This document shows positions 53,430 through 62,840 of a stretch of 64,000 bases of DNA, piece by piece; the first letter of the stretch is position 1, and each line of letters opens with the position of its first letter. The notes below the pieces were generated by a model, which saw nothing but the letters and a program-made list of their open reading frames with translations, made no database searches and was not told the DNA's origin. Position numbers and translations under genes: made by a program. Origin of the DNA: an uncultured Desulfobacteraceae bacterium (GTDB lineage: Bacteria; Desulfobacterota; Desulfobacteria; Desulfobacterales; UBA5852); the NCBI GenBank assembly GCA_913060875.1, contig CAJXSL010000009.1:124001-188000 (forward strand), read 5' to 3'.

Positions 53430-54365
53430 ATGAGCACTTCCCGCAAACGCATCCTGTTGGCCGTGGACGGCTCCAATGCATCCCTGGAAGCCGTACGATA
53501 CGTGGCCCGGATTTTTCCAACCGCCCGTACCGAAGTGATCCTGTTTCACGTCGCCGCCAATATCCCCGGCATTTTCTGGCACATCAGCGAAGAACTTCGC
53601 AATCGCACCGCTCCGGCCCGAGCATGGGTCCACGAAACACACCGCACCATGAGCGCTTTCATGGATGATGCGACTTACGAATTGAGCCAGGCCGGATTTG
53701 ACCTCGACGCTGTGACGGCCAAGATCGAACGCCAGCACCATGGTGTCGTACGCGATATCATCGACGAGGCCGAGAGGGGCTATGATGCCGTGGTGGTCAG
53801 CCGACGGGGCCGCAGCCGCACCAAAAATGCCCTAGTGGGAAAAACCGGTAATCGCCTGATGAAAAAGCTGCATGACATGCCCATTATTGTTGTCAGCGGC
53901 ACCCCCTCCACACAAAAAATCATGATCGCCCTGGACAGCACGGAAGACGCTTCCCGCGGTGTGGCCTGTGTCGGCTATCTGTTAGCCGAGGCGCCGACGG
54001 ACATCACCCTTTGTCACGTCATCAAATCCCGCATGATGTATTACCCGCCGGCAAGTCTCTATTATGCCGAAGGTCAAGACGAATCCTGGGCCGCCCGCAA
54101 CCGTGAGCGTATCGACCCCTGGATTGCGAAAGCGCAAGGTCACCTCGTGTGGGCCGGTGTGGCTCCCGAACGGATCAGCGTTTCCATCCTGGAGGATTGC
54201 ATCAGTCGTGCCACGGGCATGCTGGATGAGGCCCGCAAAACCGGTATCGGCACCATCGTTACCGGGCGCCGGCATCTGAATACGCTGGAATCATGGCTCT
54301 ATGGGAGTGTCAGTCGCCAGATCGTCAACTGGGCCCGAGGAATGGCCGTTTGGGTTGCGGCCTGA
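53430..54365 (+). CDS. Tandem universal stress protein
   Basis: A 311-residue protein with two UspA domains: residues 5-150 (RILLAVDGSNASLEAVRYVA, with the ATP-binding pattern around RRGRSRTKNALVGKTGNRLM) and residues 155-310 (IMIALDSTEDASRGVACVGY, then GRRHLNTLESWLYGSVSRQI). The start has an ideal AAGGAGGTGAATCG before it. Usp tandem proteins accompany starvation and redox stress in many anaerobes; the target is unknown. Confidence 0.92.
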   Translation: MSTSRKRILLAVDGSNASLEAVRYVARIFPTARTEVILFHVAANIPGIFWHISEELRNRTAPARAWVHETHRTMSAFMDDATYELSQAGFDLDAVTAKIERQHHGVVRDIIDEAERGYDAVVVSRRGRSRTKNALVGKTGNRLMKKLHDMPIIVVSGTPSTQKIMIALDSTEDASRGVACVGYLLAEAPTDITLCHVIKSRMMYYPPASLYYAEGQDESWAARNRERIDPWIAKAQGHLVWAGVAPERISVSILEDCISRATGMLDEARKTGIGTIVTGRRHLNTLESWLYGSVSRQIVNWARGMAVWVAA

Positions 54366-54409
54366 GCCCAAAGCAATGCATCGGAAAGGGGGGATATAGA
54401 CAACAAAAA

Positions 54410-54700
54410 CTATTCGCTGTCGGAAAGGGCTTCGCGAATCATCTTGGCCGCAATCTTCTCGCTGTCGATGCGATAGGATCCGTCGGCGATTCGGTTTTTT
54501 ACCGCATCCACCTTATCCGCCCTTACATCCGGAATGCCCGCCAGGGTACGCCGGGCTTCATTAAACTCACGTGCCCGAGGCGACAGTGTCACCCGGTCGG
54601 ACCGATTCGACGGCGGTTTGGTATCCGAGGGGGATTCGGCAATGCGCTTCTCAGAAAGCGAAACGATTTTGGATGGTATTGAGGTATCGGTAATCTTCAT
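54410..54700 (-). CDS. flgM: Anti-sigma factor FlgM
   Basis: A 96-residue protein with the FlgM C-terminal region VDAVKNRIADGSYRIDSEKI followed by AAKMIREAL. FlgM binds and inhibits the flagellar sigma factor until it is exported through the completed hook-basal body. AAGGAACTTGATTTC lies before the ATG. No other flagellar gene is in the window, so it stands apart from the flagellar clusters. It is convergent with the Usp gene. Confidence 0.85.
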   Translation of the reverse strand: MKITDTSIPSKIVSLSEKRIAESPSDTKPPSNRSDRVTLSPRAREFNEARRTLAGIPDVRADKVDAVKNRIADGSYRIDSEKIAAKMIREALSDSE

Positions 54701-55129
54701 GAAATCAAGTTCCTTGTAAAATGCAATTTAAACTTATTTTTCAAAGATTGCAACTTCCCCAAGCACCCTTTGTTATCGCATCCATCGCTGGATCAAGATC
54801 CGGGCAAGGGAATGACAGGTCTTTACAAAAATAGCGCATTGAAATCTTGACGCCTTGGAAATCATCATTAGTGTGATTGCAGGAAACAAAAATTGTTTCC
54901 TGTCTTTTCTCCATAAACTTGAGGGTCGGGACTGCTTCTATTTATCCGTCCCTCAAACATCCTAATACCTCCTGCTCGACCAGCCGGGAAGCTGCCCACT
55001 TCCCGGCTTTTTTCGGCTGCCTCCCGGATCCCACGATTGACCTCCCCGCCAAGAAAGATTAGCATGCAATATTCGATTTCCCGAATAACACCCCAACATT
55101 GGCCGGCAAGCCATCAACAAGGAGAAGCC
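54701..55129 (+). ncRNA. Intergenic region with hairpins and a terminator; possible small RNA
   Basis: No protein gene is visible in 429 bases. On the plus strand there are a perfect hairpin CAGGAAACAA/TTGTTTCCTG (54880-54902) and an imperfect stem TTGAGGGTCGGGAC/GTCCCTCAA (about 54913-54955), followed by an intrinsic terminator (54983-55013). No plus-strand gene is upstream to be terminated (the nearest ends at 54365). A transcript starting near a TTGACG box at about 54847 and ending at 55013 would be about 130 bases. This is a weak call. Confidence 0.35.
54983..55013 (+). terminator. Intrinsic terminator
   Basis: GCCGGGAAG (54983-54991) and CTTCCCGGC (54999-55007) form a perfect 9-base stem with a 7-base loop, followed by TTTTTT (55008-55013): a textbook rho-independent terminator. 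Confidence 0.85.
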
Positions 55130-55333
55130 ATGAGCCGTACCGTCGTCATCTACGGCAAGGACCGGTGACCCTATACCCAGCGGGCCAGGGAGGCCTACAA
55201 GGGGCACCTCTATGTCGATGTGCAGCAACAACCGGATCGGTTGGCGGAAATGCTTCGTTATTCAGAGGGACAGCGTAAAATCCCGGTAATCGTTGCCGGC
55301 AACCTGGTGAAAGTCGGCTATAACGGCGCCTGA
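55130..55333 (+). CDS. UXX-type selenoprotein (glutaredoxin-like) with in-frame TGA
   Basis: From ATG 55130 (preceded by AAGGAG) the frame encodes 67 residues with one TGA at 55166-55168 read as selenocysteine: MSRTVVIYGKDRU then PYTQRAREAY and later KIPVIVAGNLVKVG. U-P-Y-T takes the place of the glutaredoxin C-P-Y-C motif, and the cis-proline IPVIV follows at the usual distance. The bases after the TGA form a small stem (GGCC/GGCC, 55183-55186 and 55192-55195) around AGGGA, 18 bases downstream, in the range of a bacterial SECIS element. Small UXX proteins of this type are known in Desulfobacterota. A cysteine-less pseudogene is the alternative, but the rest of the frame is intact. Confidence 0.75.
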
Positions 55334-55378
55334 CGGATCTGAGCGCCGGCCGTGAGCCGGTAAAGGAACACGAATGCC

Positions 55379-56380
55379 ATGAAAGCGATCGTTGTCCACA
55401 GCGACAAGGAAAACCTCCAGCTTGAATGGGAAGATATGGATGCCCCCTCGCCCGGTCCGGGCGAAGTGCTGCTGGAAATTCACGCCGCAGGCGTCAATCG
55501 CGCCGACTTGCTGCAGGCACGCGGCCACTACCCGCCTCCGCCGGGAGAATCGCCTGTACTCGGGTTGGAGGTGGCCGGGCAAGTCAAAACGGTCGGGCTT
55601 GGCGTGGAAGCGTGGGGGCCGGGGGACCGGGTCTGCGCCCTGGCACCCGGGGGCGGGTATGCCGAACAAATCGTTTTGCCCCAAGGGATGCTGATCCCCC
55701 TGCCCGATCGGTGGCCTTACGTGTGGGGAGCAGCGGTTCCTGAAGTCTGGCTGACGGCTTACTCCAATCTCTGTATGGAAGGTTCCCTGGGCAACGGCGA
55801 GACGGTGTTGATCCATGCCGGTGCCAGCGGGGTTGGAACCGCCGCCATCCAGCTCGCCCAGGAGCTCGGCGCCCGGGTGGCTGTCACCGCCGGGTCCGAC
55901 GAGAAACTAGTGCGCTGCCGGGAACTGGGCGCAGACTTGGCCATCAATTATAAAAGGGATGATTTTGGTGAAAAGTGCCGGGCGTTTTCAAGGGGGCAGG
56001 GTGTCGATCTGGTTCTCGATTGTATTGGCGGTGCTTATCTTGAGCGGCATATTGACCTGCTCAAGCCTTATGGTCGCCTGATCACCATCGGCCTCATGGG
56101 CGGCACGTCAGCCCGCCTGGACATGAGGGCTCTTTTGATGAAAAGCCTTACGCTGAAAGGGACCCGGCTGCGAGCACGGTCCTTGGAAGCCAAAACAGAG
56201 ATCACCCGGCAATTCCGGGACCGGATATGGCCGCTGCTGGTGGCCGGCAAAATCGCACCGGTGATCGATCGGGTCTTCCCCGTCACATTGGCGCAAAGCG
56301 CCCACGCGCACCTAAACGCCAACCGCAATATCGGCAAGGTAGTTCTCGAAGTGCGTCCGGGTAATGGCGATGGCGGCTAA
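55379..56380 (+). CDS. Quinone oxidoreductase (zinc-independent MDR, PIG3-like)
   Basis: A 333-residue medium-chain dehydrogenase without zinc ligands: NRADLLQARGHYPPPPG near residue 40, nucleotide motif GASGVGTAAIQLAQ near residue 142, and a substrate-binding C-terminus. It reduces quinones or enones with NADPH. It starts 45 bases after the selenoprotein gene, so the two may be cotranscribed. Its stop overlaps that of the convergent fabF gene. Confidence 0.88.
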   Translation: MKAIVVHSDKENLQLEWEDMDAPSPGPGEVLLEIHAAGVNRADLLQARGHYPPPPGESPVLGLEVAGQVKTVGLGVEAWGPGDRVCALAPGGGYAEQIVLPQGMLIPLPDRWPYVWGAAVPEVWLTAYSNLCMEGSLGNGETVLIHAGASGVGTAAIQLAQELGARVAVTAGSDEKLVRCRELGADLAINYKRDDFGEKCRAFSRGQGVDLVLDCIGGAYLERHIDLLKPYGRLITIGLMGGTSARLDMRALLMKSLTLKGTRLRARSLEAKTEITRQFRDRIWPLLVAGKIAPVIDRVFPVTLAQSAHAHLNANRNIGKVVLEVRPGNGDGG

Positions 56381-57636
56381 TGGCCAAAATCAGGACGCTG
56401 CAATATGATCGATGCGTTATGGCCGCCGAAGCCGAAAGTATTGCTCAAGGCCACATTGACGACGCGCTCCTGGGCCTGGTTGAAGGTAAAGTTCAGCCCG
56501 GCGTCGATACGTTCGTCATCCGTGAAATGGTTGATGGTGGGCGGTACCTGCTGATGATGTATCGCCAGCACACAGGCCACGGCCTCAACCGCGCCGGCGG
56601 CCCCCAGCAGATGGCCCGTCATGGATTTGGTGGAGCTGATATTCAGTCGATCGGCCTGCGCGCCGAAAACCCGTCGAATGGCCAGGGCCTCGCTGATGTC
56701 GCCCAGAGGGGTGGCTGTTCCGTGGGCATTGATATAATCGACGTCGCGGGGTTGGATGCCGGAAAAGTATAGAGCGTTACGCATGACTTTCTCCGCGCCC
56801 ACGCCCTCGGGATGAGGGGCGGTGATGTGGTGGGCGTCGGCAGACATGCCGCCCCCCAGGATCTCCGCATAAATTCGGGCGCCACGCGCGCGGGCATGGG
56901 CTTCCGTCTCCAACACCAGGGCGGCCGCCCCCTCGCCAATGACAAAACCGTCCCGGTCTCTGTCGAATGGGCGGGACGCCGTCTCCGGATCGTCATTGCG
57001 TGCCGAAATGGCCCTCATCGAACTGAAGCCGCCCAGACCGCATTCCGTCACCGGGGCTTCCGACCCCCCTGTCATGAAAAGATCCGCATAGCCTGCACGT
57101 ATGTAGGTGTACGCATCCAGGATGGCATTGGTGGAAGAAGCGCAGGCCGAAACGGTCGCGAAGTTAGGGCCGCAAAACCCATAGCGGATAGATAAATATC
57201 CGGCGGCAATGTCGGCAATCATTTTGGGAACAAAAAACGGGCTGAATCGCGGGCGACCGTCGCCCCGGGCATATTTAGCGACTTCATCCTGAAAGGTCTG
57301 CAACCCCCCGATGCCCGAGCCCCATATTACCCCGGCGCGCTCCTTATCCAGCCGCTCCAGATCCAGCCCCGCGTCACGGACCGCTTCGTCAGCCACCACC
57401 AGGGCATATTGGGAATAGGCATCCATTTTACGGGCCTCTTTGGCGTCGAAATAGTCGTCGCTGTCAAAACCTTTGATTTCACATGCAAACCGCGTTTTAA
57501 AGCGCTCCGCATCGAAGCGTGTGATCGGTGCGGCACCACTACGCCCCGCCATAAGCGCCTTGTCAAAGCTTTCAAGGGTGTTGCCAATGGCCGTCAGAGC
57601 ACCCATTCCGGTAATCACGACACGCCGAGATTCCAT
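56377..57636 (-). CDS. fabF: 3-oxoacyl-ACP synthase II
   Basis: A 419-residue beta-ketoacyl synthase: active-site Cys in VSACASSTN (about residue 165), histidines in INAHGTATPLGD and the GHN of FGFGGHN, and a Lys/Gly-rich STKSMTGHLLGAAG. It elongates acyl-ACP in type II fatty acid synthesis. AAAAGGACTG precedes the ATG. No other fab or acpP gene is adjacent, so it is probably a stand-alone paralogue or transcribed separately. Confidence 0.95.
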   Translation of the reverse strand: MESRRVVITGMGALTAIGNTLESFDKALMAGRSGAAPITRFDAERFKTRFACEIKGFDSDDYFDAKEARKMDAYSQYALVVADEAVRDAGLDLERLDKERAGVIWGSGIGGLQTFQDEVAKYARGDGRPRFSPFFVPKMIADIAAGYLSIRYGFCGPNFATVSACASSTNAILDAYTYIRAGYADLFMTGGSEAPVTECGLGGFSSMRAISARNDDPETASRPFDRDRDGFVIGEGAAALVLETEAHARARGARIYAEILGGGMSADAHHITAPHPEGVGAEKVMRNALYFSGIQPRDVDYINAHGTATPLGDISEALAIRRVFGAQADRLNISSTKSMTGHLLGAAGAVEAVACVLAIHHQQVPPTINHFTDDERIDAGLNFTFNQAQERVVNVALSNTFGFGGHNASIILQRPDFGH

Positions 57637-57789
57637 TCGTCAGTCCTTTTCATCAACGTCGGTTATATCTATTCCTGAAAACGCAATAACTATGCACCGA
57701 AAGGTGCAATGGCAACGCCATTTACGGTAAATTTTGGGCTGGTCAATACCATCCCGGCATCCAAACTAATCCGGCCATCTGGATTCGGA

Positions 57790-58053
57790 TCAGCATTTAA
57801 AAGGATAGAAGTGATGGTAGCAGTAGGAACCGATGTCACCGTATAAAATCTCGGTCTCTATCATACACTGGCCAATCATTCCCTGGGACACCTCGGGATA
57901 GTCCGGCCTCTGCTCCTCTGTTTTTTTGCAATCCATGCAAATGGGGAGATGGGTGTAAGACGAGAGAATACGAAGATCCTGCGGCCCGATCGCCTTGTCA
58001 CATGAAGAACAGGCGACCGCGCAGGCCAGTTTTTCTTCCCAGTCTTCTTTCAT
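57790..58053 (-). CDS. Small cysteine-rich protein
   Basis: An 87-residue protein with AGGAGGAGC before the ATG. It has seven cysteines, including CSSCDKAIG and CMDC as a likely zinc pair and a C-terminal CYHHFYPFKC. It looks like a zinc- or metal-binding protein; I know no function. Coding character is good and the ribosome binding site strong. Confidence 0.65.
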   Translation of the reverse strand: MKEDWEEKLACAVACSSCDKAIGPQDLRILSSYTHLPICMDCKKTEEQRPDYPEVSQGMIGQCMIETEILYGDIGSYCYHHFYPFKC

Positions 58054-58487
58054 ATTGTGCTCCTCCTGCAGGCCGTCTTGGGTGGGTACACACCGTCACG
58101 AATGCATTCAAAACGATTAGCCGCACCACGGTTATAACCTGTTATCGCGTCCCTTCGCGATATTTCGCCGGGGATATCCCTTGCACTGGTTGAACGGATA
58201 TAAATCCCGTCGATATTACAATAAAGCTCATCAAGCCATCAGATTTTACCGCATTGATGTATCGGGGCGATCACTATCGGTTTGCTATATGCTATCTCAA
58301 AAAAGTTTTTCCGCCCGATATCGGCGTTGTGTACTCGTCTCAAGTCCGCGATATACTTGAGTATGCCTGCGGGTTGCACCCACCGTCGAGGGCTTGATCA
58401 AATGGGAAGTCCCGCTTTACGGGAATTCTCGGTCACGCCCTGATCTCGAACGAAAACCCTAATTTTAAGATGGCTTCTAATCTGTCT
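58054..58487. other. 434-base region without a supported gene
   Basis: Open frames here are short and lack ribosome binding sites. A small hairpin TCCCG/CGGGA lies at 58410-58424, and AT-rich patches occur around 58200-58350. I see no RNA gene. Confidence 0.4.
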
Positions 58488-58988
58488 TCAGTTGGACGTC
58501 TGTTTCAATCGGGCGAGTTCATCACGTGATCGAAGGAGTTCTTCAGAGGTCATGCGCAGTCGATTCGCCAATATTTGAGCAAATCCCCGAAATATCGTAT
58601 AGCGAAATGCCAGCTTAGAATCACCATAAAGCGATTCCACGGCAGCCATATCGGTTTGCAGGCAAATTGTTCTATCTACGGCAAAGACCGATGCGGACCG
58701 GGCCGATCCGTCGATCACCCCCATCTCGCCAAAGACATCCCCCGTACGCCGGATCATCGCCAAATCTTTACCGTTTTTTACAATTCGGGCCTTGCCGGAA
58801 ATCAGATAGAAGATGCTTCGCTCAAAAAGGCCTTCTTCCATGATCTGTTCGCCGGGCTCAAACGCTTTGATCTCGCTCATTTCCACCAAAGCTTCCAGAT
58901 GCGTTTTTTCCAGCGCACGCATCGCCGGAATCTTCATCAGTTTCTGAATAATCATTTCGCTGTCTTTAAGAAAATCCGCGTCGATCAT
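58488..58988 (-). CDS. Cyclic-nucleotide-binding domain protein
   Basis: A 166-residue protein: a single cNMP-binding beta-roll with GEQIMEEGLFERSIFYLISG and the phosphate-binding cassette FGEMGVIDGSARSASV including its Arg. There is no DNA-binding domain, so it acts through protein contacts. A helical tail follows (LLRSRDELARLKQ). It is divergent from a second protein of the same type, 232 bases away. Confidence 0.85.
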   Translation of the reverse strand: MIDADFLKDSEMIIQKLMKIPAMRALEKTHLEALVEMSEIKAFEPGEQIMEEGLFERSIFYLISGKARIVKNGKDLAMIRRTGDVFGEMGVIDGSARSASVFAVDRTICLQTDMAAVESLYGDSKLAFRYTIFRGFAQILANRLRMTSEELLRSRDELARLKQTSN

Positions 58989-59220
58989 GGTATCCGCCTA
59001 TGGTGTTTGGTATCGCCTTGGCTTCGTTTCTCCGGCGACGGTCGCAAAACCGAATTATTCATTAAATACCAAAGGGTTATCGTCACAACTGCGTCAGTAT
59101 AAATCCGGTTGTTGATCCTGTCAACCGTGGCTTGATTCTTGACACGTCGAGAGGGGTTATATATGCTTTTTGGTTGATAAACATCAAAAACCCGTTCGAG
59201 CCTGTCAAAAGAGGTGTGCA

Positions 59221-59748
59221 ATGGCTGAAACTGTGGATATCGGTATTTATTTGGACCAGGTCCGCGAAGTTGAAATTCTTTACCACCTTAAAGCCAACGA
59301 ATTGGACCGGTTTCTAACCGTGTCGGAGGCGGTTCTCTACAGTAAAGGGGAAAAAATCGTTGCCCAGGGGGACAGCGGTAATTTTCTCTACGCCATTGTG
59401 ACCGGCAAAGCGGATGTCAGCTTCCGCGACCTGAACGACGACGAGATGTTCGTCTCCTCCGTCGATGCCGGCGACATGTTTGGCGAAACAGCCTTTTTCA
59501 CGGCTGAAAGCCGAACGGCAAGCGTAACCTGCGCAGACGATACGGTGGCACTGCGCATTCACAAAGGCGACCTGCTTCAGTTTATTAAAGACAACCCGCG
59601 AGCAGGCAATAAGGTCTTAATGACAATCATCCTAAGCCTGTTAAAAAAACTGAAGCAAACCAATCAGGAACTGGCGTATGAAAAACAGTCGGAAATCGAT
59701 TTCAATTACGCCGACACCCTTATTCAGGACTTTCTGAACGACATTTGA
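59221..59748 (+). CDS. Cyclic-nucleotide-binding domain protein
   Basis: I use the ATG at 59221 (MAETVDIGIYLDQVREVEIL) with GAGG seven bases before; 175 residues. Single cNMP-binding domain with GEKIVAQGDSGNFLYAIVTG and the cassette FGETAFFTAESRTASV, then a helical tail (LLKKLKQTNQELAYEKQSEI). No output domain. It mirrors the divergent neighbour in layout but is only moderately similar in sequence, so the pair may have arisen by an old duplication. Confidence 0.85.
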   Translation: MAETVDIGIYLDQVREVEILYHLKANELDRFLTVSEAVLYSKGEKIVAQGDSGNFLYAIVTGKADVSFRDLNDDEMFVSSVDAGDMFGETAFFTAESRTASVTCADDTVALRIHKGDLLQFIKDNPRAGNKVLMTIILSLLKKLKQTNQELAYEKQSEIDFNYADTLIQDFLNDI

Positions 59749-59801
59749 GTCGATGGCAGCCCTGTGCCGAGGGCCCACCGGCGCCTCCATCCGTTCCTTC
59801 C

Positions 59802-61328
59802 CTAGCGAGGCCGATCCAGGCTGCGATATTGAATCGCTTCGGCAATATGGTGCTCACTGAGGGATTCCATGCCGGCCAAGTCCGCCAGAGTACGTGCAAT
59901 TTTTAAAATACGATGGTAGGCCCGGGCCGATAGAGCCAATTTGTCGATAGCGGATTCAAGCAACCGTGTGCATCCGGTATCAATAGGACAATGGGTCTTG
60001 ATCTGCCGGCTGTTCATCTGCGCATTACAATAGATTTTGGAACGGCGAAAACGGCGATTCTGGATATCACGGGCGCGCGTTACCCGCTGACGAATAACCT
60101 GCGAAGACTCTTCCTTTTCTCCCATGGTCAAATCCCGATAAGGCACGGCCGGCACCTCGACATGAATGTCCATCCGGTCGATAAGCGGACCGGAAATCTT
60201 AGACCGGTAGCGTTGTATTTGGGACGCAGAACAAGAACAAGCATGGTTTGGATCTGAAAAATAACCACAGGGACAGGGGTTCATGGCCGCCACCAGCATG
60301 AAACCCGCCGGGTAGGTAAGCGTCGAGGCTGCACGCGATATGGTGACGCGGTGGTCCTCCAGGGGTTGACGCAGGACCTCCAGAACATGCTTTTTAAACT
60401 CCGGTAGTTCATCCAGAAACAACACCCCGTTGTGCGCCAGGCTGACCTCTCCCGGGCGTGGTATGTGACCACCGCCAATGAGTCCGGCATCGGAAATCGT
60501 ATGGTGGGGCGAACGAAAAGGCCTTTGAACGATCAGGGCCTGGTCCTTGCCCAGCATCCCCATGACGCTGTATATTTTTGTTGTTTCAATCGCCTCTTCG
60601 AAAGTGAGGGCTGGCAGAATGGTCGGTATTCTTCGGGCCAGCATGGTCTTGCCTGACCCCGGCGGACCAATCATCATCAGATTATGACCCCCGGCCGCCG
60701 CGATCTCAAGCGCACGCTTGGCATGCTCCTGCCCCACCACGTCGGCAAAATCATCCTCCTGGCCTGTCGTTGGGTTCATTAGTCCCTCGAGGTCTGGGCA
60801 CACGGGATCTAGCTTTGCCTCCCCGTTGAGAAAGGACACCACCTGGGACAAGTTTTCCGCTGGCAGCACCTCAACCCCTCCGACCACCGAGGCTTCCAGA
60901 CCGTTGCCCGCCGGTACGATAATGCCGGCATAGCCGGTCCGCCGGGCTTCAATCGCCATCGGCAGAGAACCGGCGACCGGTTTGATGCGCCCATCCAATG
61001 AGAGTTCACCCAACACCAGGAAGTCAGTCAAACTATCAGCAGGGATGTGGCGGGTGGCCGCCAAAATACCAATCGCCATGGGCAAATCAAATCCGGTACC
61101 ATCCTTTTTAATGTGGGCGGGAGCTAAGTTGACGGTGATCCGGTCGTCCGGAAAGCGATAACCCGAGTTCTGGATGGCCGATTTGACCCTCTCACGACTT
61201 TCCTTGACCGCCGCCTCCGGCAAACCTACGGTTGTAAAACAGGGCAGCCCCGAGGCTATGTCCACTTCAACTTCCACCAGATACGCATCAATACCGATGA
61301 CCGCACCGCTGAGAACCTTGGATAACAA
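59802..61328 (-). CDS. comM: YifB/ComM-family Mg-chelatase-like AAA+ ATPase
   Basis: A 508-residue ATPase: N-terminal Lon-protease-like domain ([20 protein letters not shown]), then AAA+ with Walker [11 protein letters not shown] (about residue 217), Walker [10 protein letters not shown] and a conserved cysteine pair ([12 protein letters not shown] and CSCS). ComM is a hexameric helicase that promotes branch migration during natural transformation; the family is widespread in bacteria that are not known to be naturally competent. Confidence 0.92.
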   Translation of the reverse strand: MLSKVLSGAVIGIDAYLVEVEVDIASGLPCFTTVGLPEAAVKESRERVKSAIQNSGYRFPDDRITVNLAPAHIKKDGTGFDLPMAIGILAATRHIPADSLTDFLVLGELSLDGRIKPVAGSLPMAIEARRTGYAGIIVPAGNGLEASVVGGVEVLPAENLSQVVSFLNGEAKLDPVCPDLEGLMNPTTGQEDDFADVVGQEHAKRALEIAAAGGHNLMMIGPPGSGKTMLARRIPTILPALTFEEAIETTKIYSVMGMLGKDQALIVQRPFRSPHHTISDAGLIGGGHIPRPGEVSLAHNGVLFLDELPEFKKHVLEVLRQPLEDHRVTISRAASTLTYPAGFMLVAAMNPCPCGYFSDPNHACSCSASQIQRYRSKISGPLIDRMDIHVEVPAVPYRDLTMGEKEESSQVIRQRVTRARDIQNRRFRRSKIYCNAQMNSRQIKTHCPIDTGCTRLLESAIDKLALSARAYHRILKIARTLADLAGMESLSEHHIAEAIQYRSLDRPR

Positions 61329-61783
61329 GAAGGGCTCCTTATTCGTTGTCGGAATATGCCAACCAATTCAGGGACGATGGATACAAACGGAGGATTCCGT
61401 TTAGGGATTTTCGGTGGGCCGAAGTTTTGAAACTATTAACAAATTTTATGAACAGTGGCAATCCCCCACCTGTTTCTAATAAAAGACAGGTGTGATATGG
61501 ATACCACAAAACCGAGCCCGATTTGGCTGTCCGATAGAATTCATCCAGAGCGAGACAGTGGTCTAAATTGACATATTTTGATTATTTTAAATATGTTAGT
61601 TGAAAATCGCCCTCTTTATGATTCTACTGGTACAGTATTTGCTTTGTAAAATTCAGGGCTTTTTTAAGACGTAAAAACCAAAACATAAAAATACCGACCA
61701 TGTTGGAAAAGCGCATTTCCCCAATATGGATAAATGGGTGAATCGGCAACATGGCGTCCATTGAAGTTAAGGATTCAATCCTG
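61329..61783. other. AT-rich leader between comM and lpxC
   Basis: No gene is supported. It has a hairpin CACCTGT/ACAGGTG (61467-61492) and a sigma-70-like promoter (see the separate entry) about 190 bases before lpxC. Confidence 0.45.
61568..61597 (+). promoter_or_regulatory. Sigma-70 promoter candidate for lpxC
   Basis: TTGACA at 61568-61573 and TATGTT at 61592-61597 with an 18-base AT-rich spacer. The -35 box is perfect and the -10 box four of six. Confidence 0.5.
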
Positions 61784-62707
61784 ATGAATAAAGCAACAAC
61801 CTCTTTGAAGCAGCAGACCATTGGGCACGCGGTATCCTGCTCGGGTGTCGGGGTGCACTCCGGGAAAAAAGCGAATTTAACCATCAAACCGGCACCGGCC
61901 AATCACGGCATCCGGTTTGTTCGTACAGATTTACCGGGTACCCCTATGATTTCAGCTCTTTTCAACCAGGTTGTGGATACAAGCCTGGCCACGGTCATCG
62001 GCAGTGACGGATGTATTGTATCCACCATTGAACATTTAATGGCCGCCTTATCAGCGCTCGGCATCGATAACGCCATTATTGAACTCGATGCCTATGAAAT
62101 GCCCATTATGGATGGCAGCGCTGGGCCGTTTTTTGAATTGCTTGAACATGCCGGCCTTGAAGAACAGGAAGCCGACCGCTGTTTTTTCATTATCAATGAA
62201 GCTTTCGAACTGCGTGAGGGCGACAAGTTTGTGGGAGCCTACCCCCATGCGGGCCGTAAACTGTCATGCACCATCGAATATGATCACCCGTTGATCCAAA
62301 CCCAGTCCATCACTGTAGACCTTGATGAGCAGGTGTTTGGAAAAGAAATTGCTTCCGCCCGCACGTTTGGTTTCATGCATGAAGTGGAAATGATGAAGCG
62401 TTTCGGCCTGGCCCGGGGCGGCAACCTGGACAATGCCATTGTAATTGATCGGGAGGATGTTCTCAACCCCGGTGGTTTGCGATTTGCAGATGAATTCGTC
62501 CGGCACAAATTGCTGGATTGCATCGGAGACTTTTCTTTATTGGGCATGCCCATTGTCGGCCATCTGGTCACCCATCGATCCGGCCATGCCTTCAATCATG
62601 CGTTTCTGGAAAATCTTTTCCAAAACAAATCAAATTGGCAAGCCTGCCCGATCGACACCCGTTTCTTATCAACGACACCTGCCCAACCAAAAGCACTTGC
62701 CATTTAG
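61784..62707 (+). CDS. lpxC: UDP-3-O-acyl-N-acetylglucosamine deacetylase
   Basis: A 307-residue enzyme if started at ATG 61784, which has AAGGA ten bases before it; ATG 61751 in the same frame would add 11 residues without family similarity. Zinc ligands and catalytic segments are present: GVGVHSG, STIEHLMAALSALGIDNAI with the first His, DGSAGPF, and the HKLLDCIGD block with the C-terminal His/Asp. It performs the committed step of lipid A synthesis, so the organism has LPS. A DUF4390 gene and an NtrY-like kinase gene follow. Confidence 0.95.
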   Translation: MNKATTSLKQQTIGHAVSCSGVGVHSGKKANLTIKPAPANHGIRFVRTDLPGTPMISALFNQVVDTSLATVIGSDGCIVSTIEHLMAALSALGIDNAIIELDAYEMPIMDGSAGPFFELLEHAGLEEQEADRCFFIINEAFELREGDKFVGAYPHAGRKLSCTIEYDHPLIQTQSITVDLDEQVFGKEIASARTFGFMHEVEMMKRFGLARGGNLDNAIVIDREDVLNPGGLRFADEFVRHKLLDCIGDFSLLGMPIVGHLVTHRSGHAFNHAFLENLFQNKSNWQACPIDTRFLSTTPAQPKALAI

Positions 62708-62840
62708 AACGCAATCCGCTATTGATTGAGTATTTTAAAAGAAATTATGTAATATTTTTTAAAGGTTGAAACATTTCACACCGAAAAAAGTTGCCTGGCT
62801 ACCTACACAATCAAACGCCATTTACATGCCTGATCCAACC

